A stretch of 64,000 nt of DNA from Pezicula radicicola (taxonomy: Eukaryota; Ascomycota; Leotiomycetes; Helotiales; Dermateaceae): assembly GCA_003008705.1 (NCBI GenBank), contig PDUO01000035.1:130101-194100 (forward strand), given 5' to 3'. A model generated the notes under the pieces. That model worked only from the letters and a program-made list of their open reading frames with translations. It was not told the DNA's origin and searched no databases. Positions 55,141-64,000 of this stretch are shown here, piece by piece (position 1 is the stretch's first letter; every line of letters begins with the position of its first letter). The position numbers and the translations under genes were made by a program.

Positions 55141-56165
55141 TTAAGACTTGTTGAAAAGGACTTCGTTCTCTTGTTGGGCCTTGATGAAAGCCTCCTTGAA
55201 TAGGTTGGCATCTATTCTTAAGTTAGCGACGCTCTCACCCATAGAAGCTGGAGTGCTCACTTTCAGAGTTGGCGAATCGGATAGCAAGAGTCTGAGCTTC
55301 TGGCTCACCCTCACTGACATCAGCGGCAGCGTTCCAAACCCAACTGCGGTCACTTCCAACATTGGGAGAAAGCTTCATATCGGGCACAACTATGACAGAG
55401 TTAGTGATGATCTCTTAAAATATAATAAAATCTCCAACTCACCATAGTGGTTGGCGCAGACCTTCAATGTCTTGTCTCTTCGCATGACCAATCTTGTCTT
55501 GCCGTTCTCCTTGTGCTTCAGAAGTCGGACATCACCAGTGCCACGCTCTCTCCACTCGTTAGATTCCTTGACGAACTTGAAGAGCTTCGCGCGCATCTTG
55601 AAGGTCTGTTCCTCTAGCTCCTCGTTGGTCTTGACTTCGACTTTCTCGGTGAGACGGATAACTGGCTCGAAGTGAACATCCTCGGACTCTGGTGCCTCAT
55701 CCTGTACGCAAATGAATTAGAGACTGTTGAATAATGCAAAGTGGGGCTGGATCATACCTCTGGGTTCTCGGCGGCGGCAGCGTCCTTTTGAGCCTTTGCA
55801 GATCCAGAAGTCTCTCCGCGGTCCTCATCCTCATCTTTCTTCTCCTTCTTGGCTCCCCCACCAAACATTGCGAATACGTTATCGGAGATACCAGAGGCAG
55901 CAGCAGTGACAGTACCGGCTGCAGATGAGGCAATGGCGGTCGCCTGCCCAGTTAAAGTCTGTATGTATCATCAGCCACCCAAGCCATAAATCTACTAGAT
56001 GATTTTGGAGAAATAAAGACATACCGATCCTTCAGCTGGGGTCTCCTCCTTTGCAGGCACTTCTTTAGCAGCGTCACCATGCTCAGTCTCAGTCTTCGCA
56101 ACTTGAGGTTCCGAGGCGGCGGCGGTCTCAGCCGCAGGATCGAGCTTAGTATCGCTAGCTGACAT
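55141..56165 (-). CDS. yrb1: Ran-specific GTPase-activating protein cofactor RanBP1/Yrb1
   Basis: Exons on the minus strand: 56165-56025, 55958-55758, 55701-55443, 55389-55261 and 55211-55141, giving 266 aa in frame. A RanBD occupies about residues 118-255: [59 protein letters not shown] split by short variable loops, and [16 protein letters not shown]. The first ~115 residues are Ala/Glu/Lys-rich and disordered, longer than in yeast Yrb1 (201 aa). It binds RanGTP and stimulates RanGAP, releasing export complexes in the cytosol. Confidence 0.93.
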
Positions 56166-56855
56166 ATTGTCTTATCAATCTTTATTAATGGTGATGTTTT
56201 GGTTGTGAAGAAATATGCGATCCTGGGTTGGTTGATATTTATGATCGCGGGGTGTGTTGTCTTGCACAAACAGACCCCTCGCCAGAATCTGCTTTGTTGT
56301 GAAAAGGAGGATTAAGCGTAGCGTTAATGGGGTGTGAATATCAGACGGAAATGGAAGGCGCCCCACCCCCTTTTCTCTGCATTGCATTTGAGGATGAGTC
56401 GCTTGAGGAAACTCACTCGGTGATTTGTAGAGTGGGCTACTTTTCGTCCTGTTCAAGCACCTCTCAGAGCATCATAATCTTTTGTCTCTCACTATTATAC
56501 AGGTCACTATCTTGACCACAACCGTGATAGGAATATATGGTTAAGAGTTGAAAGGAGTTACGCTCGCTACCTATCAACACCATTATCAATTGCCCCAGCA
56601 AGTGGCAATGCAAACTCTGGATGGTATTCTCAAAATCTACTCCTTCAGCCAGCCAATCCACCCGTACCTATGACCGTAATCCAGACCTCATCGCCGAAAG
56701 CAAGGACAAACTCCACTGGCAAAATGAAATCCTCCTAACGTCCTAAAACCCATAAAAAAAGTAACCATACTCCATGCCACTATCAAATCCTAATATTCAT
56801 TTGTGCAGACACTCCCCGGCTCGAGCAGTCTCAATGTCTGACAAGAGCATGCAGT
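56166..56855. other. Intergenic spacer
   Basis: 690 bp between two minus-strand genes. No recognisable feature. Confidence 0.5.
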
Positions 56856-59534
56856 TCAAAGATCTCTCTTGCAAGAACCTCGCTTGGCCGTCTTCTTGCA
56901 TGTCTTCTTGACATACTCAGTATTCTCGACGTACTGGGAGTTCCCGGCCTTGGCCTTGGCCTTGGTAGTTCTACATGATTTCCTTGGTTTCTCCGCTGCA
57001 TCCCGCCGAGATCTCTTCAGCTCTTCGGCATGTCGTCGGGTAGCAAGTGTTGCTCTCATCTTGTATTCATCATACTCTGCCTGCTTACCCTGCATCTTCA
57101 GCCAGAGAAGCTTGGATCGTACTTGTGCCATCAGCAGACCGTTATTAAATGGCTCTTGAAGGTGATGTAGAGACTCCGAAATTTTAGCCTCAGCCTCAGA
57201 GAGTTGTATTCCCAGCTCCTTCGACAGAATTGCACTTTGCTTAGCTGCCTCGTATGACACAGACTTGGCGACGTCAGTGATGCGAGAGCTGAATAACATT
57301 ACTTTTCCATCCGGATCTTGGAAGGACTGAGTGGTGTTCCGTGCTTTGCTGCCGATACTTTCCACTGCCGTGCGAAGTTGTGCAAATGTCTGGCCAGCAA
57401 TATCTTTAGAGTAGCTGATTTGCTTCTCGCTTGGAAGCAGAGATGAGAGACGATTCCATACCATTTGAATGTTCTGATAAGTATTCGTCCCAAAGTCGAC
57501 CTGGAACGTCTCGTTGACTCGAGGTTTCTTTGTGGTGATGATGGAGATATTCAGTACACCATACGCCTCCCTCTTGGTTAATGATAGAACTAGCCCTTCA
57601 TCAGAGCTGTATATCCTCTCGAAGTCGACGGTGAGGTTACTTCGTGTGATGTTAATAGACAGGGCTTCTTTGGAGAGCCAGCTAAGCTTCGTCGCTGAAG
57701 GTATGCGGATCAAGATTTCCCGATCACCCAAAACCTGAGCACCACACACAGTGGATTGGTTTGCGGGCTTTTGAGCTGTTGGTTTTGACAGCTTCCCAAC
57801 GTCTACAGAAGATAACACCGAAAGACTGTTCGGTTCAGGAGACTTAGCCTCGGTGATGGTGATGGTACGTGTCGATGTCTGTACCGCTACGGAAGCTGAA
57901 GTGGATGGAGATCCTGCCACGGACGTGGTACACAAGGGGGATGCCGTAGACATTGGCATAACTGACATGGCTTTGCTGTTGATAGAGATTGCTGGTGCTG
58001 AGGCAGATCGATAGTTAGGAATGCCCCGGAGTACAGTAGCAAAGACGATCAGAACAAGCATTCCAACAGGCAGAAGCGCTCTCCAAGCTGCGCTGTTTCG
58101 AGCACGGTGTAGGCCGACGCTTTCAGTGAAGTTGTATGATGTCTTCTCCAAGTCCTCTGGGTTGGCCATAAGCATCTCCTTCTTTTCTGCTCCGCATGGG
58201 GATTTTGAGGCTTCCACCTTCTCATGAAGACCCGTGAGATATGCCAAGTTTCGGTTCATCTGTCTAGCGTCGATATTCAAGAAGGATTCCAGATCTATTG
58301 GTAGTCGTTGATGTATGATGTTACCTCTACCACTCGCATCTCGTGATTCCAAGCACATATGGATCGAGTGCTGGTCCAGTGACATGCAGTGAGCTCTGTC
58401 GAGTAACTTCTTATGCGAAATCACAATTGAAGGAACACCATGACGGCTCAAGAACTTTCTCGTGAGAGTTCTAGTTCTCTTCGCATCTGTATTGTCGCCA
58501 TCGGAACAATATAAGACTGCCACATGAGGAAGTTCCCATTGTGGCTCAACGATGAACCCTTGGCCATCTGGAACAGAGTGATACGTGAAGTTATCTTCCA
58601 GAATCAGTTTGATGACATCTGGTTTTTCTGGTATATCCTCAAACTTCATGGTCTCAGCAGATACGCAATCTTCCACGTTGATCTGATACCGGGAAGAATG
58701 CATGAGCTCAATTTCAGGCGTTTGTTCAGAACCGAATTCGGAGACAGGCACAACATTGTACAGCTGAGAGGTAGAAGTGCGAAACCCGCGAGGACTTTGT
58801 CCAGCCTCAACAGATGCAGTAACTGAACTGGCGACCTTACGAATGATATCCTGCTTCGCAACGTGGCTGCCAATGTAGAGTATTCGAAGGGGCTCTCTCG
58901 TTGATAGGCTTTGCTTTGCCATGGTTTGGCGGATGGTAAGAACAAGGCGCTTTGGAGGGCTTTGCATCGCAATGGCCTGAACCACCTCAGCAGTCTCATT
59001 CTCGTTGAAGTCTTCCACGGTATGTTTAACAGAGACGTTCTCAACGCCGAGGCTAAATGGCTCTTCGAATTCGATAGATTGTGTGAGAGGCCTGTCAATA
59101 TCGTCGAGTAACACAGTAGAGCTACGCCCTATTGTTGGTGTATCTGTGGGGTGATCAAGACCAGGAAAGGTGGGTATAGGAGCTGATGTCTGGTGTTCCT
59201 CATCTCCACTCTCATCTCCGCTCTGTTCAGTATCCGCAAGACTCGCAACGTCGTACGGTCGTCCGAGTTCTAGAGAAGCAACAGATTCTGTAGCATTGCC
59301 ATCACGGCTCTCCTCGTCGGTATCGATGAAATCGTAGGCAGACTCTCCGAGAGTGCCCTCGTCAGACGGGGTCTCGCTGTGTGTTGACATGGTTGAGGCA
59401 GAGACGTCCTGAACCCAAATATTTATCCGTGTATGCGTATCAGATCGTGGTGGACGTTGTTCTGGGCTGGAGGATTTATTTGGGATTAGGTTAGGATTAG
59501 GCAACGAAGGAAGTTGCTCGCTGGAGGGTTCCAT
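56856..59534 (-). CDS. Large single-exon, single-TM hypothetical protein
   Basis: An uninterrupted frame of 892 codons. Residues 1-170 are acidic and disordered. A middle region (about 190-400) is globular-looking with RLVLTIRQTMAKQSL, LRILYIGSHVAKQDIIRKVAS and VAVLYCSDGD, reminiscent of a nucleotide- or ligand-binding alpha/beta fold, but I cannot name it. A TM segment (LLPVGMLVLIVFATVL) lies near residues 488-508. A Ser/Thr-rich stretch follows, then a beta-rich segment (ILIRIPSATKLSWLSKEAL) and a Lys/Arg-rich C-terminus with coiled-coil potential. The shape suggests a membrane-anchored protein with both sides large. An internal Met at about residue 49 is an alternative start. No family recognised. 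Confidence 0.75.
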   Translation of the reverse strand: MEPSSEQLPSLPNPNLIPNKSSSPEQRPPRSDTHTRINIWVQDVSASTMSTHSETPSDEGTLGESAYDFIDTDEESRDGNATESVASLELGRPYDVASLADTEQSGDESGDEEHQTSAPIPTFPGLDHPTDTPTIGRSSTVLLDDIDRPLTQSIEFEEPFSLGVENVSVKHTVEDFNENETAEVVQAIAMQSPPKRLVLTIRQTMAKQSLSTREPLRILYIGSHVAKQDIIRKVASSVTASVEAGQSPRGFRTSTSQLYNVVPVSEFGSEQTPEIELMHSSRYQINVEDCVSAETMKFEDIPEKPDVIKLILEDNFTYHSVPDGQGFIVEPQWELPHVAVLYCSDGDNTDAKRTRTLTRKFLSRHGVPSIVISHKKLLDRAHCMSLDQHSIHMCLESRDASGRGNIIHQRLPIDLESFLNIDARQMNRNLAYLTGLHEKVEASKSPCGAEKKEMLMANPEDLEKTSYNFTESVGLHRARNSAAWRALLPVGMLVLIVFATVLRGIPNYRSASAPAISINSKAMSVMPMSTASPLCTTSVAGSPSTSASVAVQTSTRTITITEAKSPEPNSLSVLSSVDVGKLSKPTAQKPANQSTVCGAQVLGDREILIRIPSATKLSWLSKEALSINITRSNLTVDFERIYSSDEGLVLSLTKREAYGVLNISIITTKKPRVNETFQVDFGTNTYQNIQMVWNRLSSLLPSEKQISYSKDIAGQTFAQLRTAVESIGSKARNTTQSFQDPDGKVMLFSSRITDVAKSVSYEAAKQSAILSKELGIQLSEAEAKISESLHHLQEPFNNGLLMAQVRSKLLWLKMQGKQAEYDEYKMRATLATRRHAEELKRSRRDAAEKPRKSCRTTKAKAKAGNSQYVENTEYVKKTCKKTAKRGSCKRDL

Positions 59535-61631
59535 GTCGTTAGCCTTATGACTGCTTTATGCCTCAAAGAGGCCGAGGGTTGGATTCAGGCTGGGAACGCA
59601 AGAGGGTAGCAACTCGAATGATCTTAGAAGACAGGAGAATATCCTACTTTTATTGTACAATAAGGTGAGGCTCAGACGGTTCCCCAATATTCGGGATATT
59701 TGAAAGGAATACAGTAGCGTGGTTTAGTTGGGGAATGGACTGGTATCGTCACTGCCTGTAGGTGCCTACTAGTGAACCGTCCGGGCGCCGGTGGAATGTG
59801 TCAGAGGTCAGGAGTTCAGAGTTGGTGGGCCAGCGCATGTATTGCCTTGAATGCCGCAGAGAGCTATGGGAAAGCAGCAGGCTGTATGCAAAAGTGCTGG
59901 ACGTATTGTGCAAAGACGAAGTCGGCGTAGAGGAAGTTGGGAGAGAGTGTCTGGACGTTGTCGTGGTACGAGGGGTAGTTAGGTGGAGGCGCGGCGCTAG
60001 TCACTTATCTAATCGCGACGGATGCTTATCGGCAGAGCAAAGAGATCATTGACCTTCAATAGTTCTCGAGTGAGGAAGGGCGGGCCTAGGTATGTACCGT
60101 TCACAGAGTATACGCTGCAAGCCATTACCTACAGTACCTCCCCTTATGACTTTGTTTGCGAGGTCCTCATCATGACTCCCATAAAGGTGCTTTGGTGCAG
60201 AGCACTTCTTCACCTCGTTCCTCATTTTACCCTCTTATCCTCTCGTTTAGCTTTCCTGCTTCTGACCAATTTTCTCATAGGCTGGTCTTGATGACGTTTA
60301 AATGGACATCGACACGTAGCCGTCTCGACCTAACCTCCACGGTCCATTCAAATGCCCAGTCTGGATCCCGATGCTACCAAACACAGTACCATCAGTCACT
60401 CACTCACTGTCCCCACATCTTTCCTCTACCTGACAATGACTGGATTATTTTCGCAAAGGATTCTGGCTACTCCAGCATTCATTATTTGGGAGTCAAGTAC
60501 ATTGTCGTTAGTTGTTCTCTTCAATAACCTGTGAAGGGTGAGCTCTTAGTTGTTTTTGTGCTCTTTCCTACTGTAGGTAATTCTTACAGAGTATAACTAT
60601 GAAGGCGAAGTTATTTTCTTAGTATGTTACCAGTACTTGTCTAGTAACTTGTACATATTGGACTAGTGGTTGCATTCAGCTTTTGGGTTTTACCCCACCT
60701 ATCGCCGATAGCAGAATTAAGTATGTAGGCAAAAAGGATACCTACGTTTTGTCCGTCACAACCCTTATATTCATACATCACTCAAGTGGCTATAGTCATC
60801 ATGTTCGATAGGATCTATTATCATATGCTAGCTTTGTAGCTCCCGCACGTGGAGGGCTGGGGAGGGCGGAGAGCCCAAATGTAACAGTTGCAACATCAAG
60901 ACTATTCTAGCCAAAGAGCGTCGCTCTATTACTAGAATTAAGTCAGAAGTACCTAGTGTTAGCGAATCTCTCACATCACTTTACTAGTACTCCTTCCTCT
61001 ATCTAGGTTCCCGACAATCTTCTCCTCTCTCACTTCTTGCTGCACTCATATGCGCACGTCTAGCTTAGTGTACAGAGGTAGTGCGATTCTCTACTTGGTC
61101 TCTCCTATTACCTTGATATCACTCCTTCACATCCTCCCTTCTTAACACCACTTTCTCCCTCTCTCAGTTCCAACACTACTTGCATGTACACGACTATCTG
61201 ATCAAACTAGACAGTCAAAGGTTCTACTTCTCCTTTGCTGTCTTATTCTCTTCTTGCCATTTAGAAGATCCCTCTTACCTTGTTCTTGCTCGTCCGTCAA
61301 CAAGTTATTAAGGTACGTTTGGATTTCTCTTATGTCTTCCATGTACTACAGGCTTTGGACGCACCTAGTATTCGGTTTTGCCGTACCTTTCCTTGACAGA
61401 GTGCATCATCTGCTATTTCAATCAGGAGTCTATTATCTTTTGGATTCGGTATTCGGTTCGGCCGTACCTTTCCTCAACAGTGAGCATCATGTGCTCTCTT
61501 CGTCAGGGATCCAATTATTTTTCGAATAGTATCGGTTTCGCCGTACTGTTCTCAAGTGAGGCAACATCTGCAATCACAGTTCCATTCTTACTATACTATC
61601 TGTAAGGGATCAATAATAATCCTGACTTTTT
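59535..61631. other. Gene-poor region
   Basis: About 2.1 kb. Short frames at 59762-60052 and 60022-60527 show no family features. Contains the ~80-bp repeat at 61369. Confidence 0.4.
61369..61565. repeat. ~80-bp tandem direct repeat, 2.4 copies
   Basis: Units starting TATTCGGTTTTGCCGTACCT at 61369 and TATTCGGTTCGGCCGTACCT at 61450, and a shorter degenerate start TATCGGTTTCGCCGTACTGT at 61530. Shared CATCAT(C/G)TGCT follows about 35 bp into units 1 and 2. Confidence 0.75.
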
Positions 61632-63123
61632 ATGCTTTTTCAGATCCTTTCCGTTATCATTGCACCTATAAAGGACCAGCCAATAACGGAGGCAGCTCTA
61701 CGGCGGATGATAAGAGAAGAGTATGAACGGAGTAAACGAAATAAAGCTACCAAGGTCCCGACAACAAAGCACTCGCCCCAAAATGCGATTACTCAAGCCT
61801 CACAGCCAATACCTGGTATCACAAAGAAGAAGAACTGGACAAGAAAGTCGTTGTCAGGCGCTGGGAAGAAGAATGAGGACATAAGTCGCAGTAACAAGCC
61901 AATAAAAGTATCGTGGACAGCATCCACTTCTGACCCGACTTCTGTATGCCTCTTACATCCACCTTCACTATGCTGCAGTTACTAACATGATATAGATCAA
62001 TCATGATGTAGTTAAGATATTTGAAGAAGGAAAAACTCTACTCTTGAAGATGTTTTCGAGTATATCATTGACCAGCTAGGCAATGATGATAATCCTTTCT
62101 TCTTTAACGGCAGCACGGAAGAAGCATTTTCAGGTATATCTTCAGGAACTTCTGAATTTCTCAACCAAGAGCTCTCCGTCGAGAGCACCATGTCCTCAAA
62201 AACCTTATTTCCTGGCCTTCTTCCTCTATATGAAGATGTTGTGAGTCCCAACCCCTAATTTCATAGTTAATCTTCAAAGCTAACCTTCTCTAGACCAATG
62301 ATCAGAATAAAGTTTAGATAATTAAGAACGCCGTGCTGTCTTATATATCAATCCCTAGCAGATTTATCGTTAAGAAGATGGTGTTACTTCAGATTCCAAC
62401 CTTTTTGGAAGTTCAGATAGTGAACAGGAAGAAGAGTCTGCAAGTTACCAAACTCTGCTGCAATATCCTGATACAATAATCTTTAGAGCTAGAACCCCCC
62501 TCCCGCAGAAGTCGCAAGAACCAGTTGTACCTCCGAAACCACATTCAGAGACACTATCGCCTCCTCCACCTTTGCCAGCTACCCTGGCAACTCGAATACC
62601 ACATGCCCAAAAGAAACAGTGCAATAGGTGCAGAGATCTTCATTGCGCTTGTTTTTATATAGGAGATTCCCATCTCGGACAATGTGAGCCATACAAGGAT
62701 GAGGACTTATGATTCGCCAAATACAAACTCCTACGCCAGATGCAAGCAGAAGGGGGTTAATTGTTCTTTCACACCAGAATCTCCTACCATTTACGTTTCG
62801 TGTTTGGCTGATGGTATGGAGTGCCTCGAACAGCAGCTGGAAGCGCAGCGAACATTTCCTGTCCTTACACGGCCCGAGTTTATTCCAAACTTCGAAACAA
62901 ACAAAGGACCTCTCATATATCGGTGGTCAAAGAAAAGTACGACGCAGATCCAGTCTACTACTGCAGAAACTGTGGCATCTTTCCTTGGTATTTCGGTGGA
63001 GAATCTCACCTGCATACGAATCTCAAAATGGAAGCTTCTTTTCGGCCCGCCGACGTTGGCTCGGATAAGATCCATCAGGTCAGAATCGATGTTTTCACGC
63101 CACGAAGATTACAACGACCCTAA
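61632..63123 (+). pseudogene. Broken multi-exon gene with Cys clusters
   Basis: Protein-like pieces in shifting frames: 61632-61927 (ITEAALRRMIREEYERSKRN), a likely intron GTATGCC to GATATAG, then HDVVKIFEEGK. A single-nucleotide frame slip follows before TLEDVFEYIIDQLGNDDNPF, continuing to LFPGLLPLYEDV at about 62240. After another intron-like gap come EEESASYQTLLQYPD, a Pro-rich stretch, and CNRCRDLHCACFYIGDSHLG with TGA at about 62708. A second frame carries YARCKQKGVNCSFTPES (Zn2Cys6-like half-cluster) to a stop at 63121-63123. The two Cys-rich segments in different frames suggest a zinc-binding protein, possibly transcription-factor- or transposon-derived, that is now inactive. Unrecognised introns could explain part of this. 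Confidence 0.5.
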
Positions 63124-64000
63124 CCTTCGCTCATAGCTTTCCTTTACACGGTCGTTGTTTCAAGCACCTATTAGTGTCATTGTTACGCTTGTACTTAAAG
63201 GAACAGAAGGCCTAACAGCCTTAGTTGCAGAGTAGATTTCATTGCATATAAAATACAAACACCTTTTCGATAGGGTCTGCATACTCGATCTAGATAGATA
63301 TAATAACAACCGAGACCTAAGCGTCTAGTTTAGGGCCTATCGCCCTAGCAACAATTTACCTTTATAACTGCATTTGTATAGGACCTCCTTGATTCTATAA
63401 CCAGCCAGTTGGAAAGTCGACTAGCGTAGGAATTTATAAGAATAATACGCTCTACCAAGGGTGGAAGACAAGCAACTCAGGAACAAAATACCTATCTAAG
63501 GAATTTAGGAACACGCAAGATCTAGTAGGACATTATATGCACTATCAATATATGTCACTTTAACATACCTAGTTAAGAGGGTACTACAAAAAGGTTAGAT
63601 GCACGTGTTACCGCCAAGGGCGTCTAAAACGAACACAGCCTTAAGTACCATCTATTACAATTCCTATCTCAACTTATAATAACACACTCTTTACCTATAA
63701 GAAATCTATATGTTCAGTGACGATGTGCAGGTTCTCTACAACAAATTCTTTACACCTAGAGCGACATATCATGATACATATGGCGCATACAGGGGTCTTC
63801 GAGTTATACACAGAAGAGAACTCTTTTAATTGGACTGACAATTCGTCCGTTGTGTTTCCAGAAGATCACTACCCTACAGAGCCCTAAAGCCTATACTATT
63901 GCTAGCAAAGCAATTGTTAGTAGAGCAATTGTAACTATGAACTAAGAAAGCATGAATCCAGCTTTGGCCTCAAGATTCACTACTACTTTCTGCCTAGAGA
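63124..64000. other. TA-rich sequence at window end
   Basis: Many CTAG, TATA and TAG motifs with no open frame of note. Composition resembles mutated repeat remains, but no element ends were recognised. Confidence 0.4.

Noticed and set aside
1..64000. tRNA genes
   Set aside because: I scanned for B-box-like GGTTCGAATCC patterns with a matching A-box and acceptor and found none convincing.

Overview
The window looks like gene-dense euchromatin of a filamentous ascomycete (Pezizomycotina). Genes on both strands are split by short introns, mostly about 45-75 nt, with GT-AG ends and CTAAC-like branch sites. Spacers are A+T-rich. Families such as 2EXR, DUF4604, GT15 and a LaeA-type methyltransferase fit a leotiomycete of the Botrytis/Sclerotinia kind, but that placement is inference from protein style only. 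I found no tRNA, rRNA or CRISPR. Splice models were built by hand; almost every multi-exon model closes in frame.

Layout: 1-1171 is the 3' part of an alcohol oxidase gene with a peroxisomal-type C-terminus. 1798-6306 holds an intact 2EXR-domain gene and a nonsense-riddled paralogue. 7088-8862 is a nine-exon SAM methyltransferase with a 13-nt microexon. 11336-13177 is a secreted RNase T2. 14356-15715 is a class II aldolase-like gene with a MITE in its first intron. 17499-18764 encodes a secreted precursor with five copies of an acidic Phe/Tyr peptide, several bounded by Lys-Arg Kex2 sites. It is the best candidate here for an undescribed peptide system. 20195-21595 is glyoxalase II with a dual-start architecture.

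22120-23151 is a decayed DUF1264 gene. 25771-28798 is a housekeeping cluster: a NOPCHAP1-like chaperone, an EF-hand protein and eIF4E. 29738-31218 is a hypothetical nuclear-looking protein, 31702-33737 a short kinesin-3-like motor, and 35717-36973 an F-box-like protein. 40667-44694 carries a PPPDE-thioredoxin-PUL fusion divergent from a Golgi GDPase. 47811-48707 is a GNAT acetyltransferase with an unresolved junction. 49475-51198 is a GT15 mannosyltransferase. 52447-56165 contains DUF4604, TAF14 (YEATS) and RanBP1. 56856-59534 is a large single-exon, single-TM protein. The last 4.4 kb is gene-poor, with tandem repeats and a broken gene bearing cysteine clusters.

A MITE family with long terminal inverted repeats and TA ends recurs at 14450, 22574, 24815 and 29518, twice inside introns. 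A different inverted-repeat element sits in an RNase T2 intron. Nonsense-bearing genes (5207-6306, 10028-10324, 22120-23151, 61632-63123) lie among intact housekeeping genes. No biosynthetic operon-like grouping is evident: neighbours look functionally unrelated, apart from divergent promoter pairs such as 26373/26759 and 42446/42919.
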